Assembly: GCA_019118925.1 (NCBI GenBank)
Contig: DWYC01000006.1
Span: 1-45,591 of the forward strand
Reading direction: 5' to 3'
Length of the DNA stretch: 45,591 bases
Source: Candidatus Flavonifractor intestinipullorum
Lineage (GTDB): Bacteria; Bacillota; Clostridia; Oscillospirales; Oscillospiraceae
This document shows positions 1-7,274 of the stretch, piece by piece; the stretch's first letter is position 1, and the number at the start of each line of letters is the position of its first letter. The position numbers and the translations under genes are program-made. The notes beneath the pieces were generated by a model that was not told the origin of the DNA, made no database searches, and saw only the letters and a list, made by a program, of their open reading frames with translations.

Positions 1-477
1 AGCGGCACCAGCGCCACCACCTTCGCCCCCAGTACGCAGCTCAGCCGGGCCATGATGGTTCAGATCCTCTACAATCTGGAGGACCGGCCTGCCGCAGCGG
101 AGAGCGCCGCCTTCACCGACGTGGCGGCGGACGCCTGGTACGCCGGCGCGGTGAACTGGGCGGCCGGCGAGGGAATCGTCAGCGGCTACGGCAACGGTAA
201 GTTCGGCCCCGACGACCTCATCACCCGGGAGCAGATGGCGAATATGCTCTACTACTACGCCCAGTGGGCGGGCCTGGAGCCCTCTGCCGGTGCGGACGCC
301 CTCCAGGGCTTCCAGGACGCCGGGCAGGTCTCCTCCTGGGCCAGCGACGCCGTGTCCTGGGCGGTGAGCTCCGGCCTCATTTCGGGGACCGGAAATCAGA
401 CTCTGGCCCCCACCGCCACCGCCACGCGGGCGGAGGTCGCCCAGATTATGATGGCATTCCGGAAGGGACAGGCTTAA
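1..477 (+). CDS. S-layer homology (SLH) domain protein, C-terminal part
   Basis: The frame is open from the first base, so the 5' part lies outside the window and 158 residues remain. They contain the end of one SLH repeat and two more complete ones, recognisable by FTDV-x-ADAWYAGAVNWA, GIVSGYGNGKFGPDDLITREQMA and a more diverged third copy starting near FQDAGQVSSWASDAVSWAV. Three SLH repeats at a C-terminus normally hold a secreted protein non-covalently on secondary cell-wall polymers. The function of the missing N-terminal part cannot be told. A strong hairpin terminator follows the TAA. Confidence 0.9.
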   Translation, partial: SGTSATTFAPSTQLSRAMMVQILYNLEDRPAAAESAAFTDVAADAWYAGAVNWAAGEGIVSGYGNGKFGPDDLITREQMANMLYYYAQWAGLEPSAGADALQGFQDAGQVSSWASDAVSWAVSSGLISGTGNQTLAPTATATRAEVAQIMMAFRKGQA

Positions 478-498
478 CCTCCCTGAAACGCATTTGAC

Positions 499-545
499 AG
501 GGGCGGTCCCCGGTATCTGGAGATACCGGGGACCGCCCCTTTGCG
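499..545 (+). terminator. Intrinsic terminator after the SLH protein gene
   Basis: A perfect 20-bp inverted repeat (499-518 and 521-540) with a two-base centre lies 21 bases after the stop codon. It is followed by TTTG. The stem is G+C-rich at its base. It separates the SLH gene from the promoter of the CoA-transferase gene. Confidence 0.85.
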
Positions 546-567
546 CATCTTCTTTTTGCCGGCGCTC

Positions 568-596
568 TTGTATCTCAAAACAAGGGGTGCTATAAT
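568..596 (+). promoter_or_regulatory. Sigma-A-type promoter of the CoA-transferase gene
   Basis: TTGTAT (568-573) and a perfect TATAAT (591-596) are separated by 17 bp. Transcription would start near 603, about 40 bases before the ATG at 642. An AGAGGTG ribosome site lies at 628-634. Confidence 0.75.
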
Positions 597-641
597 AGAG
601 GCAGCAGATTGTTAAAAAATAAACGATAGAGGTGTCTCATC

Positions 642-1988
642 ATGAATTACGCGGCGCAGTATCAGAGCAAGCTGACCACCCCGGAACAGGCCGTTCAGGT
701 CGTCCGCTCCGGCGACTGGGTTGATTACGGCTGGGCGACCGGCACGCCCGAGGCCCTGGACCAGGCCCTGGCCGCCCGGTATCCCGAGCTCACCGATGTG
801 AAGGTCCGGGGAGGCATCATTTTCCACAAACCGGCCATCATGGCCGTGCCCGATGTGGCGGAGCACTTCACCTGGAACTCCTGGCACATGTCGGGGGCGG
901 AGCGGAAGATGATCGCCGAGGGGGCCACCTTCTACTGCCCGCTGCGCTACTCCGAGCTGCCCCGCTACTACCGGGAGAACGCCGCACCCATCCATGTGGC
1001 CATGTTCCAGGTCTCCCCCATGGATAAGCACGGCTATTTCACCTTCGGGCCCAACGCCTCCCACATGGCCGCCGTGTGCGAGCGCGCCGAGGTCATCATC
1101 GTCGAGGTCAACGAAAATATGCCCCGCTGCCTGGGCGGCCAGGAGAACGCCATCCACATCGACCAGGTGGACATGGTGGTGGAGGGGGGAAATCCGCCTC
1201 TGGGCCAGCTCCCCGCCGGCGGACCCGCCACCGACGTGGACCAGGCTGTGGCCCGCCTCATTGTGGAGGAGATTCCCAACGGCGCCTGCCTCCAGCTGGG
1301 CATCGGCGGCATGCCCAACGCGGTGGGCTCCCTCATCGCCCAGTCCGATCTGAAGGACCTGGGCGTCCACACCGAGATGTATGTGGACGCCTTTGTGGAC
1401 ATCGCCATGGCCGGCAAGATCACCGGCGCGCGCAAGTCCATTGACCGGGGCCGGCAGACGTACGCCTTCGGCGCGGGCACCCAAAAGCTCTACGACTACC
1501 TGGACGACAACCACACCTGCATGGCCGCCCCCGTGAGCTACACCAACGACGCCCGGACCATTGCGCAGCTGGACCACTTTGTCTCCATCAACAACGCCGT
1601 GGACGTGGACCTCTTCGGCCAGGTCAACGCCGAGTCGGCCGGAATCCGGCAGATCAGCGGCGCGGGCGGACAGCTGGACTTTGTGCTGGGGGCCTATCTC
1701 TCCCAGGGCGGCAAGAGCTTTATCTGCTGCTCCTCCACCTTTATGAATAAAAAGACCGGCAAGCTGGAGAGCCGCATCAAGCCCACCCTGGATGTGGGCT
1801 CGGTGGTCACCGACGCCCGGCCCAACATCCACTATCTGGTCACGGAGTTCGGCAAGGTCAATCTGAAGGGCACCTCCTCTTGGGAGCGGGCCGAGAAGAT
1901 CATCTCGGTGGCCCACCCCGACTTCCGGGAAGAGCTCATCGCCGCCGCCGAAACGATGCACATCTGGCGCCGCTCCAACCGGCGCTGA
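642..1988 (+). CDS. but: Butyryl-CoA:acetate CoA-transferase (acetyl-CoA hydrolase/transferase family)
   Basis: This 448-residue cytosolic enzyme belongs to the family I CoA-transferases of the acetyl-CoA hydrolase / 4-hydroxybutyrate CoA-transferase group. It would move CoA from butyryl-CoA to acetate in the last step of butyrate formation. The CoA-binding motif GIGGMPNAV is at residues 220-228. The expected catalytic Glu is E245 in [26 protein letters not shown] and [10 protein letters not shown] near residues 325-360 resemble the But branch rather than typical 4-hydroxybutyrate transferases, but this was judged by eye. The gene stands alone between its own promoter and a terminator. 4-Hydroxybutyrate or another short-chain acyl-CoA substrate remains possible. 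Confidence 0.85.
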   Translation: MNYAAQYQSKLTTPEQAVQVVRSGDWVDYGWATGTPEALDQALAARYPELTDVKVRGGIIFHKPAIMAVPDVAEHFTWNSWHMSGAERKMIAEGATFYCPLRYSELPRYYRENAAPIHVAMFQVSPMDKHGYFTFGPNASHMAAVCERAEVIIVEVNENMPRCLGGQENAIHIDQVDMVVEGGNPPLGQLPAGGPATDVDQAVARLIVEEIPNGACLQLGIGGMPNAVGSLIAQSDLKDLGVHTEMYVDAFVDIAMAGKITGARKSIDRGRQTYAFGAGTQKLYDYLDDNHTCMAAPVSYTNDARTIAQLDHFVSINNAVDVDLFGQVNAESAGIRQISGAGGQLDFVLGAYLSQGGKSFICCSSTFMNKKTGKLESRIKPTLDVGSVVTDARPNIHYLVTEFGKVNLKGTSSWERAEKIISVAHPDFREELIAAAETMHIWRRSNRR

Positions 1989-2005
1989 GCCCAGCCGGGC
2001 AAAAA

Positions 2006-2043
2006 CGCCCCGCGGGACCGCCCTAAGGCGGCCCCGCGGGGCG
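2006..2043 (+). terminator. Hairpin between the convergent CoA-transferase and HD-domain genes
   Basis: A 17-bp stem with one mismatch (2006-2022 and 2027-2043, loop CTAA) starts 18 bases after the CoA-transferase stop. No uninterrupted T-tract follows, so termination efficiency is uncertain. Confidence 0.6.
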
Positions 2044-2060
2044 CACTCTCTATTTGGGTC

Positions 2061-2090
2061 CTGACAGGCCCGGCGGGTCTGTGCTATAAT
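2061..2090 (+). promoter_or_regulatory. Promoter-like sequence pointing antisense into the HD-domain gene
   Basis: CTGACA (2061-2066) matches the -35 consensus at five of six positions. A perfect TATAAT follows at 2085-2090 after an 18-bp spacer. No plus-strand gene lies downstream, so a transcript would run antisense to the HD-domain and Crh-like genes. Activity is inferred only from the sequence. Confidence 0.4.
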
Positions 2091-2094
2091 GGGG

Positions 2095-2676
2095 TCAGCG
2101 GTCCAGCTCGTCCAGGGTGAGCTGGAAGCCGGGCAGAAAATGCTCCAGGAAATAGTCCACCTCGGGCAAATTCATCTCCTCCAGGGCCAGGCGGGTCTGC
2201 GCCGCGGCCTTGCGGAATTCCAGATTCCCCGTCTTGAGCTCCTCCAGGCACTTGATGTGGGCGGAGAGCTTGTCCGCCGCCTTGACCAGGGCCCGGGTCT
2301 CCCCGTCATACTCCTCCCGCAGCCAGGGGGCGTAGGCCGGGCGCAGCTCCTCCGGCAGCAGGGTGAGCAGCTTCTCCACCGAGAGCTCTTCCACCCGCCC
2401 GTACGCGGCCCGGAGTTCCGGATCAAAGTATTTCACCGGCGTGGGCAGATCCCCCGTGAGGATCTCCGGCGCGTCGTGAAAGAGGGCGGCGGTGGCCGCC
2501 CGTTCCGGGTCGGCGGGGACGCCCATGACGTCCCGGCGGATGACCGCCAGCGCGTGGGCCAGCACCGCCACCATGTGGGAGTGCTCCTGGACATTCTCCG
2601 GTTCGGTGCTGCGCATCAGGCCCCAGCGGCGGATATACCGCATCCGGGCCAGGTAGGCGAAGAACGTACCCTCCAT
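2095..2676 (-). CDS. HD-domain 5'-deoxynucleotidase (YfbR-like)
   Basis: This 193-residue HD phosphohydrolase resembles YfbR, which removes phosphate from deoxynucleoside 5'-monophosphates in the cytoplasm. The metal-binding pattern is clear: H32 in EHSHM, H67-D68 in LFHDAPE, and D135 in KAADKLSAH, close to the spacing in E. coli YfbR. The GDLPTPVKY segment after the HD pair is also typical. The ATG at 2676 shares its A with the TGA stop of the upstream HPr-like gene (TGATG), so the two are translationally coupled. Substrate choice is inferred from family resemblance only. Confidence 0.85.
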   Translation of the reverse strand: MEGTFFAYLARMRYIRRWGLMRSTEPENVQEHSHMVAVLAHALAVIRRDVMGVPADPERAATAALFHDAPEILTGDLPTPVKYFDPELRAAYGRVEELSVEKLLTLLPEELRPAYAPWLREEYDGETRALVKAADKLSAHIKCLEELKTGNLEFRKAAAQTRLALEEMNLPEVDYFLEHFLPGFQLTLDELDR

Positions 2677-2915
2677 CACACGGCCGCTACCAACGTCCCC
2701 AGCCCCTGCCGGAAGGCGTCGCACTGGCTGTTGCTCCCGTGAAATTCGACCTCAATGGGCTCCTCCCGGTCGATGGAAAACAGACCGATAATGGACTTGG
2801 CATTCACCACATAGCGCCCCGAGCGCACATCGATTTTACACGCATTCTCATTGGCCAGGCGGGAAAAACGCTTCACATCCTCCAAGGTGGCCAGATTGAC
2901 ATAGAACGTATTCAT
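2676..2915 (-). CDS. Crh-like HPr paralogue lacking the catalytic histidine
   Basis: This 79-residue protein has the HPr fold pattern. The segment that normally carries the phosphorylatable His15 (HARPA) reads NLATLEDVKRF and contains no His. The regulatory-Ser segment is kept as VVNAKSIIGLFSID, with S41 in the position of Ser46. This matches Bacillus Crh in principle: it cannot accept phosphate from Enzyme I but may be a target of HPr kinase. The ribosome site is GGGAGG, and the gene is coupled to the HD-domain gene behind it. What the pair does together is unknown. Confidence 0.8.
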   Translation of the reverse strand: MNTFYVNLATLEDVKRFSRLANENACKIDVRSGRYVVNAKSIIGLFSIDREEPIEVEFHGSNSQCDAFRQGLGTLVAAV

Positions 2916-2993
2916 TTGAATAAATACCTCCCGTATCTCTCTTGTTTCCGGCGGACATAGAAAGGCGAAAGTCTTCCTTCCGCCGCCGCCCCT

Positions 2994-3022
2994 ATTATAC
3001 GGAGTCGTTTCTCAAATTACAA
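2994..3022 (-). promoter_or_regulatory. Promoter of the Crh-like / HD-domain operon
   Basis: Read on the minus strand, TTGTAA (3022-3017) and a perfect TATAAT (2999-2994) are separated by 17 bp. Transcription would start near 2987, leaving a leader of about 70 bases. The divergent mtaB gene begins at 3076. Confidence 0.75.
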
Positions 3023-3075
3023 GCGAGTTGTTCCGTTATTTTGACAAATTACAGCACTTATTTTAAGGTGATTTT

Positions 3076-4371
3076 ATGAACATTGCACTTTCCACCCTGG
3101 GTTGCAAGGTTAACCAGTACGAGACCGCCGCACTGGAGGCCGAACTGCGCCGCCGGGGACATACCCTGGTTCCGTTCGATGGCCCCGCCGACGCCTATAT
3201 CGTCAATACCTGCACCGTTACGGCGGTGAGCGACAAAAAATCCCGCCAGCTCATCCGCCAGGCCCGCAAGCGCAGCCCGGAGGCGGTGGTCGCCGTGTGC
3301 GGCTGCTATGCCCAGACTGCGCCGGAGGCGGTGGCCGCTCTGGGCGTGGATCTGGTGGCGGGCTCCGCCGGGCGCATGGCCTTTCTGGACGACCTGGAGG
3401 GCCTGCTGGCCCGGCGGGAGCCGGAGCCCCTGGTGACGGTGGACAATATCTTCACCCACCGGGCCTTCGAGGCCCTCTCCGGCGGCGGGCTGGAGGGGCG
3501 CACCCGGGCCATGTTAAAAGTGGAGGACGGCTGCGTCAACTTCTGTACCTACTGCATTATCCCCTACGCCCGGGGCGCGGTGCGCTCTCTGCCCATCGAG
3601 GGGGCCCGGCGGGAGCTGGGGCGCCTGCTGGAGGCCGGATACCGGGAAATCGTCCTCACCGGCATCGAGATCTCCTCCTGGGGGCGGGATCTGCCCGGCG
3701 AGCCTCCCCTCATCGACCTGCTGGAGGCGCTGTGCCGGGACCTGCCCGCCCATGTCCGCCTGCGGCTGGGCAGCCTGGAGCCCCGGACCATTACCCCCGG
3801 GTTCTGCCGCCGGGCCGCCGCCCTGCCCAACCTGTGCCCCCACTTCCACCTGTCCATGCAGAGCGGCTGCGACACCGTGCTGGCCCGGATGCACCGCCAC
3901 TACGACACCGCCCGGTACTATGAGAGCGTAACCCTCCTGCGGGAGTATTTCCCCAACCCGGGGCTCACCACCGACCTGATCGTGGGTTTCCCCGGCGAGA
4001 CGGAGGAGGAATTTCAGGAGACCCTGGCCTTTGTGGAGCGGTGCGCCTTCTCGGCCATGCACATTTTCCCCTACTCCCGGCGCACCGGCACCCCCGCCGC
4101 CCAGATGCCCGATCAGGTGCCCAACGCCGTCAAAGAGGCGCGGGCCCACCGGGCCGCCGCCCTGGCCGGGCGGCTGGAGGCGGCCTATCTGGACGCGCTG
4201 GTAGGCTCGACGCTCCCCGTCCTCTTCGAGGACCGGCACGGCGAGGTCTGGCGGGGTCACGCCCCCAACTACGCGGAGATCCTGGCCCCCGGGGAGGACC
4301 TCCACAACCGGGAGGCCCCCGTTCGGATTACCGGCCGGGAGGGCTCCCGCCTGCTGGGCGAGCTGGTCTGA
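3076..4371 (+). CDS. mtaB: tRNA (N6-threonylcarbamoyladenosine(37)-C2)-methylthiotransferase MtaB
   Basis: This 431-residue radical-SAM enzyme adds the 2-methylthio group to t6A37 in ANN-decoding tRNAs. The N-terminal UPF0004 domain has the auxiliary cluster cysteines C10 (LGCKVNQYE), C46 (NTCTVT) and C77 (GCYAQ). The radical-SAM triad CxxxCxxC is C153, C157 and C160 in GCVNFCTYC. A TRAM-like RNA-binding tail covers about residues 365-431. The LGCKVNQ start and the overall layout favour MtaB over MiaB or RimO. AAGGTG lies 5 bases before the ATG. A hairpin terminator follows. Confidence 0.95.
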   Translation: MNIALSTLGCKVNQYETAALEAELRRRGHTLVPFDGPADAYIVNTCTVTAVSDKKSRQLIRQARKRSPEAVVAVCGCYAQTAPEAVAALGVDLVAGSAGRMAFLDDLEGLLARREPEPLVTVDNIFTHRAFEALSGGGLEGRTRAMLKVEDGCVNFCTYCIIPYARGAVRSLPIEGARRELGRLLEAGYREIVLTGIEISSWGRDLPGEPPLIDLLEALCRDLPAHVRLRLGSLEPRTITPGFCRRAAALPNLCPHFHLSMQSGCDTVLARMHRHYDTARYYESVTLLREYFPNPGLTTDLIVGFPGETEEEFQETLAFVERCAFSAMHIFPYSRRTGTPAAQMPDQVPNAVKEARAHRAAALAGRLEAAYLDALVGSTLPVLFEDRHGEVWRGHAPNYAEILAPGEDLHNREAPVRITGREGSRLLGELV

Positions 4372-4386
4372 GCCCATGTCAAAAAC

Positions 4387-4420
4387 AGCCCCCATGCAGC
4401 CGGTGCATGGGGGCTTTCCT
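4387..4420 (+). terminator. Intrinsic terminator of mtaB
   Basis: A perfect 12-bp stem (4387-4398 and 4404-4415) with a five-base loop is followed by TTCCT, 15 bases after the mtaB stop. Confidence 0.8.
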
Positions 4421-4473
4421 CGGCAGTACGGCGCTTTTGCACCGGATGGGCGTTTCGTGTATCCTCAGAGAGC

Positions 4474-4508
4474 AAAAAACAGCCACACCGGATGGTGTGG
4501 CTGTTTTT
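4474..4508 (-). terminator. Terminator of the tRNA cluster, probably bidirectional
   Basis: The stem AGCCACACC/GGTGTGGCT is flanked by an A-run at 4474-4479 and a T-run at 4504-4508. On the minus strand the hairpin follows tRNA-Cys at once and ends in six Ts. On the plus strand it could back up the mtaB terminator. Confidence 0.85.
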
Positions 4509-4509
4509 C

Positions 4510-4584
4510 TGGAGGCGCCACCCAGAATCGAACTGGGGAATAAAGCTTTTGCAGAGCTCTGCCTTACCGCTTGGCTATGGCGCC
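4510..4584 (-). tRNA. tRNA-Cys (GCA)
   Basis: This 75-base gene has encoded CCA and folds into a full cloverleaf. The acceptor pairs GGCGCC with GGCGCC, the discriminator is U73 as usual for Cys, and the anticodon loop CTGCAAA gives GCA. It is the last gene of the five-tRNA cluster. Confidence 0.95.
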
Positions 4585-4588
4585 CTAT

Positions 4589-4613
4589 GGAGGACGGAAT
4601 CACTTCCGTCCTC
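4589..4613 (-). other. Spacer hairpin between tRNA-Gly and tRNA-Cys
   Basis: A 10-bp perfect stem, GAGGACGGAA / TTCCGTCCTC, with a four-base loop fills most of the spacer between two tRNAs. It has no T-tract, so a role in processing of the tRNA precursor is more likely than termination. Confidence 0.5.
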
Positions 4614-4620
4614 ATTTGTC

Positions 4621-4696
4621 TGGAGCAGGTGACGAGGCTCGAACTCGCTACCTCCACCTTGGCAAGGTGGCGCTCTACCAGATGAGCTACACCTGC
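4621..4696 (-). tRNA. tRNA-Gly (GCC)
   Basis: This 76-base gene has encoded CCA. The anticodon stem CCACC/GGTGG encloses TTGCCAA, giving GCC. The TpsiC arm contains GTTCGAG. Confidence 0.95.
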
Positions 4697-4721
4697 AAAT
4701 GCAGACCCTGAATAGGGGTGG

Positions 4722-4753
4722 TCCCTCTGAGATACGCGCGTATCTCAGAGGGA
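4722..4753. repeat. Perfect 32-bp palindrome in the tRNA cluster
   Basis: Two 16-base arms (4722-4737 and 4738-4753) are exact reverse complements with no spacer, between tRNA-Phe and tRNA-Gly. In the precursor RNA it would form a long hairpin only two bases from the encoded CCA of tRNA-Phe. No T-tract follows on the minus strand. Confidence 0.8.
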
Positions 4754-4755
4754 TC

Positions 4756-4831
4756 TGGTGCCTCCGGCCGGAATCGAACCAGCGACACGGGGATTTTCAG
4801 TCCCCTGCTCTACCAACTGAGCTACAGAGGC
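4756..4831 (-). tRNA. tRNA-Phe (GAA)
   Basis: This 76-base gene has encoded CCA. The anticodon stem GGGGA/TCCCC encloses CTGAAAA, giving GAA. The D-arm reads AGCTCAGTTGGTAGAGC. Confidence 0.95.
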
Positions 4832-4834
4832 ATA

Positions 4835-4911
<77 letters not shown>

Positions 4912-4922
4912 ATAGAAACGAA

Positions 4923-4998
4923 TGGTGGGAACAACAGGGCTCGAACCTGTGACATCATGCTTGTAAGGCATGCGCTCTCCCAGCTGAGCTATGCTCCC
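4923..4998 (-). tRNA. tRNA-Val (TAC)
   Basis: This 76-base gene has encoded CCA and is the first gene of the cluster. The anticodon stem CATGC/GCATG encloses CTTACAA, giving TAC. Confidence 0.95.
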
Positions 4999-5051
4999 CT
5001 GTGCGCCGGATCAAGGCCCTTTGCGCCTCCGTGTTTCACACGGCGAAAGTT

Positions 5052-5080
5052 ATTATAGCAAAAGCCCCCGGCAAAGTCAA
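5052..5080 (-). promoter_or_regulatory. Promoter of the five-tRNA cluster
   Basis: On the minus strand TTGACT (5080-5075) and a perfect TATAAT (5057-5052) are separated by 17 bp. Transcription would start near 5045, about 47 bases before tRNA-Val. Confidence 0.85.
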
Positions 5081-5113
5081 CCTTTTTTTGAGAAAAATTT
5101 TGGACTCATTTTT

Positions 5114-5143
5114 GCGGGTCCGCCGGAGGGCCGGCGGACCCGC
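5114..5143 (-). other. Hairpin downstream of hslO
   Basis: A perfect 13-bp G+C-rich stem (5114-5126 and 5131-5143) lies 10 bases after the hslO stop. On the minus strand it is followed by A residues rather than Ts, so it is not a textbook terminator. It may protect the mRNA end or separate the operon from the tRNA promoter. Confidence 0.5.
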
Positions 5144-5152
5144 AGCCGGGTC

Positions 5153-6031
5153 TCAGATGCTCGCCAGCAGCGCCTCCAGCTCCCCCCGGTCGTAGTGGTA
5201 CACCCGGTCGCAGAACTGACAGGTGAGCTCGGCCTCTCCCTGCTCGTCGATGAGGGCGCGCAGCTCCTCCCGGCCCAGGCTGACCAGGGCCCGGGTGACC
5301 CGCTCCCGGCTGCAATAGCAGCGGTACTCCACCGGGGACTCCTCCAGCACCTCCAGCTCAAAGTCGGAGAGTACCCGGCGCACCAGCTCCAGAGCGGAAA
5401 TACCCTCCTTCAGCGCGGCGGTGACCGCCCCTACCCGGGCCACGCCCTGCTCCACTTTGGTGATGACCCCGTCGTCCGCTCCGGGCAGGAGCTGGATGAG
5501 ATATCCGCCGGCGCACCGGACGCTCTGGTCGGTGTCCACCAGCACCCCCAGCGCGCAGGCGGAGGGGATCTGCTCGCTCTCGGCAAAGTAGGCCGTCAGG
5601 TCGTCGGCAATCTCCCCGGAGAGGAGGCCCACCCGGCCCACATAGGGCTCCTTCAGGCCGATATCCCTGATCACGGTGAGGGTGCCGTCCGTCCCCACCG
5701 CCCGGCCCACGTCCAGCTTGCCGGGGGCTTTTTCCATGAGCTCCACCGCCCCGTTCTGGACATAGCCCCGGACGTTGCCGGCGCTGTCGGAGGTGACGGT
5801 GATGGACCCCAGCGGCCCGCCCCCCTTGATCTGGAGGGTGACGGTCCCGTTCTGCTCCTTGAGCTGGTTGCCCATCATGGAGCAGCCCATCAGGGCCCGG
5901 CCCAGGGCCGCCGTCGCCACCGGGAGGGTTTTGTGAATCTGCCGGGCGCGCTCCACCAGGGCCCGGGCGGAGATGGCGCTGGCCTTGACCGGCGCGTCTT
6001 TGGCCAGTACTCGTACAATCTGATCTGCCAT
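5153..6031 (-). CDS. hslO: Redox-regulated chaperone Hsp33
   Basis: This 292-residue cytosolic holdase becomes active when oxidants release its zinc. The four zinc cysteines are present as C238-x-C240 (RCYCSRE) and C271-x-x-C274 (LTCQFCDRVY). The N-terminal body has the family motifs near GCSMMGNQLK and IKGGGPLGSI. Length and order match Hsp33. The gene starts 6 bases after the methyltransferase stop and is third in an operon with yerC and the methyltransferase. Confidence 0.97.
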   Translation of the reverse strand: MADQIVRVLAKDAPVKASAISARALVERARQIHKTLPVATAALGRALMGCSMMGNQLKEQNGTVTLQIKGGGPLGSITVTSDSAGNVRGYVQNGAVELMEKAPGKLDVGRAVGTDGTLTVIRDIGLKEPYVGRVGLLSGEIADDLTAYFAESEQIPSACALGVLVDTDQSVRCAGGYLIQLLPGADDGVITKVEQGVARVGAVTAALKEGISALELVRRVLSDFELEVLEESPVEYRCYCSRERVTRALVSLGREELRALIDEQGEAELTCQFCDRVYHYDRGELEALLASI

Positions 6032-6037
6032 ACGGTC

Positions 6038-6784
6038 TTAATCCTTTCGTGCTGTAAAAAAGATGCGCTCCTCCCCGGGGCGCGGGGCGCGCAATTTCCG
6101 GTCGCCGTAGCGCCGGATGTGGTGAAATCCCGCCCGGCGGAGCATCTCCTCCAGCTCGTCGGGCTCATAGGCGTACTCCTCGTGGAGCTCCTCCCCCCGC
6201 TCCCACAGCCCCGCGGGGGTCAGGCGGAACAGGTCCATGGCGTAGGTGCACACCCGCCGCCGCCTGGAGTACTCCGCCCGCCAGACGCAGTAGGCGTCCT
6301 CCGTCTCGTCCAGAAAGACCTGGCCGTCCAGAGCCCGGAGCTTTTCCGGCGTGTTGATGTCAAACACAAAGATCCCGCCGGGCATCAGGAAGAGGTGCAC
6401 CCGCGCAAAGGCCCGCTCCAGCTGGGCGGGACGGGTGACGTAGTTTACGCTGTCCAGGCAGCAGACGCAGGCGTCGATGGTGCCGTACAGGTCCAGCTTG
6501 TCCATGGACTGGTGGAGGAAGATGGGGCGCTCCCCGGTAAAGTCCTCCCCCTTCTCATTGGCCTGGGCCAGCATCTCTTCCGAGCGGTCCACGCCGATCA
6601 TCTCATAGCCCCGCCGGGCCAGCTCCCAGGTCAGGCTCCCCGTGCCGCAGGCCAGGTCCAGCACCGTGCGCACCGGAATCCCCGCCCGGGCGAAGTGCTT
6701 CTCCAAGTAGCCGGCCCAGCTCCGGTAACCCACGTCGGTGGTCAGCTCGTCATAGCACCCGGCCAGAAACTCATAGCTCGCCAT
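6038..6784 (-). CDS. Class I SAM-dependent methyltransferase
   Basis: This 248-residue methyltransferase has motif I LDLACGTGSL at residues 42-51, followed by the acidic ribose-binding turn MIGVDRSEEML at 62-72. The post-motif segment DACVCCLDSVNYV is typical of small-molecule or YqeM-like enzymes. No substrate-specific domain is visible, so the substrate is unknown. Its start lies inside the 3' end of yerC (14-base overlap) and its stop is 6 bases before hslO, which indicates one operon. Confidence 0.85.
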   Translation of the reverse strand: MASYEFLAGCYDELTTDVGYRSWAGYLEKHFARAGIPVRTVLDLACGTGSLTWELARRGYEMIGVDRSEEMLAQANEKGEDFTGERPIFLHQSMDKLDLYGTIDACVCCLDSVNYVTRPAQLERAFARVHLFLMPGGIFVFDINTPEKLRALDGQVFLDETEDAYCVWRAEYSRRRRVCTYAMDLFRLTPAGLWERGEELHEEYAYEPDELEEMLRRAGFHHIRRYGDRKLRAPRPGEERIFFTARKD

Positions 6785-7082
6785 CGCTTCGCATCTTCTC
6801 CTTCACCCGGGGCAGCACCGTCTGATAGCCGTCCGCCCCGTACTGGAGGGAGCGGTTCACCCGGCTGATGGTGGCGCTGCTGGCGCCGGTGCGCTCCAGG
6901 ATCTCGTTGTAAATCATTCCGTCGCTGAGGAGGAGCGCCACCTCAAAGCGCTGCTCCATGGCCCGCAGCTCGGCCACAGTACACAGGTCCGAGAAAAATT
7001 TCTTGCACTCGTCCAGATCCCGCAGGGACAGGATGGTCTCATAGAGCCGGTCGCTGGGCTCTTTTTTCTTCTTGTTCGACAA
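6771..7082 (-). CDS. YerC/YecD-type TrpR-like DNA-binding protein
   Basis: This protein of about 103 residues has a Trp-repressor-like helix-turn-helix. The core includes FFSDLCTVAELRAMEQRFEV and the recognition region TGASSATISRVNRSL. I chose the TTG at 7082 because AGGAGG (7095-7090) lies 7 bases before it and the protein then begins at SNKKKKEP, as YerC homologues do. An earlier in-frame ATG at 7136 would add unrelated residues and remove the ribosome site. It is the first gene of the operon with the methyltransferase and hslO. Its regulatory targets are unknown. Confidence 0.85.
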   Translation of the reverse strand: MSNKKKKEPSDRLYETILSLRDLDECKKFFSDLCTVAELRAMEQRFEVALLLSDGMIYNEILERTGASSATISRVNRSLQYGADGYQTVLPRVKEKMRSDGEL

Positions 7083-7153
7083 AATGGTTCCTCCTGTTTC
7101 CATGCCTTCCGCCATCCGCACGGTGTGTCCGGACATGCGGTTCCATCCCCTTC

Positions 7154-7182
7154 ATTCTACCAAAGTGAAGTGTGAAAGTAAA
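7154..7182 (-). promoter_or_regulatory. Promoter of the yerC-methyltransferase-hslO operon
   Basis: On the minus strand TTTACT (7182-7177) and TAGAAT (7159-7154) are separated by 17 bp. Transcription would start near 7147, about 65 bases before the TTG start. Confidence 0.7.
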
Positions 7183-7274
7183 CAGGATTTTGCGATTTTT
7201 CCTGCACGTTCTCCCTCTGCGGGCATAGGCTGAACTACGCGGCCGCTCCGGCGGCCGGAAAAGGAGGCGGCGCC

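Noticed and set aside
4722-4753. The 32-bp palindrome in the tRNA cluster as a terminator between tRNA genes
   Set aside because: There is no T-tract, and the downstream tRNAs have no promoter of their own, so read-through must occur.
5114-5143. The hairpin after hslO as a plain intrinsic terminator
   Set aside because: On the minus strand it is followed by As, not Ts, so I list it only as a hairpin.
7083-7136. ATG at 7136 as start of the YerC-like protein
   Set aside because: It lies very close to the expected transcription start and would place the AGGAGG ribosome site inside the coding region. The TTG at 7082 has ideal spacing.
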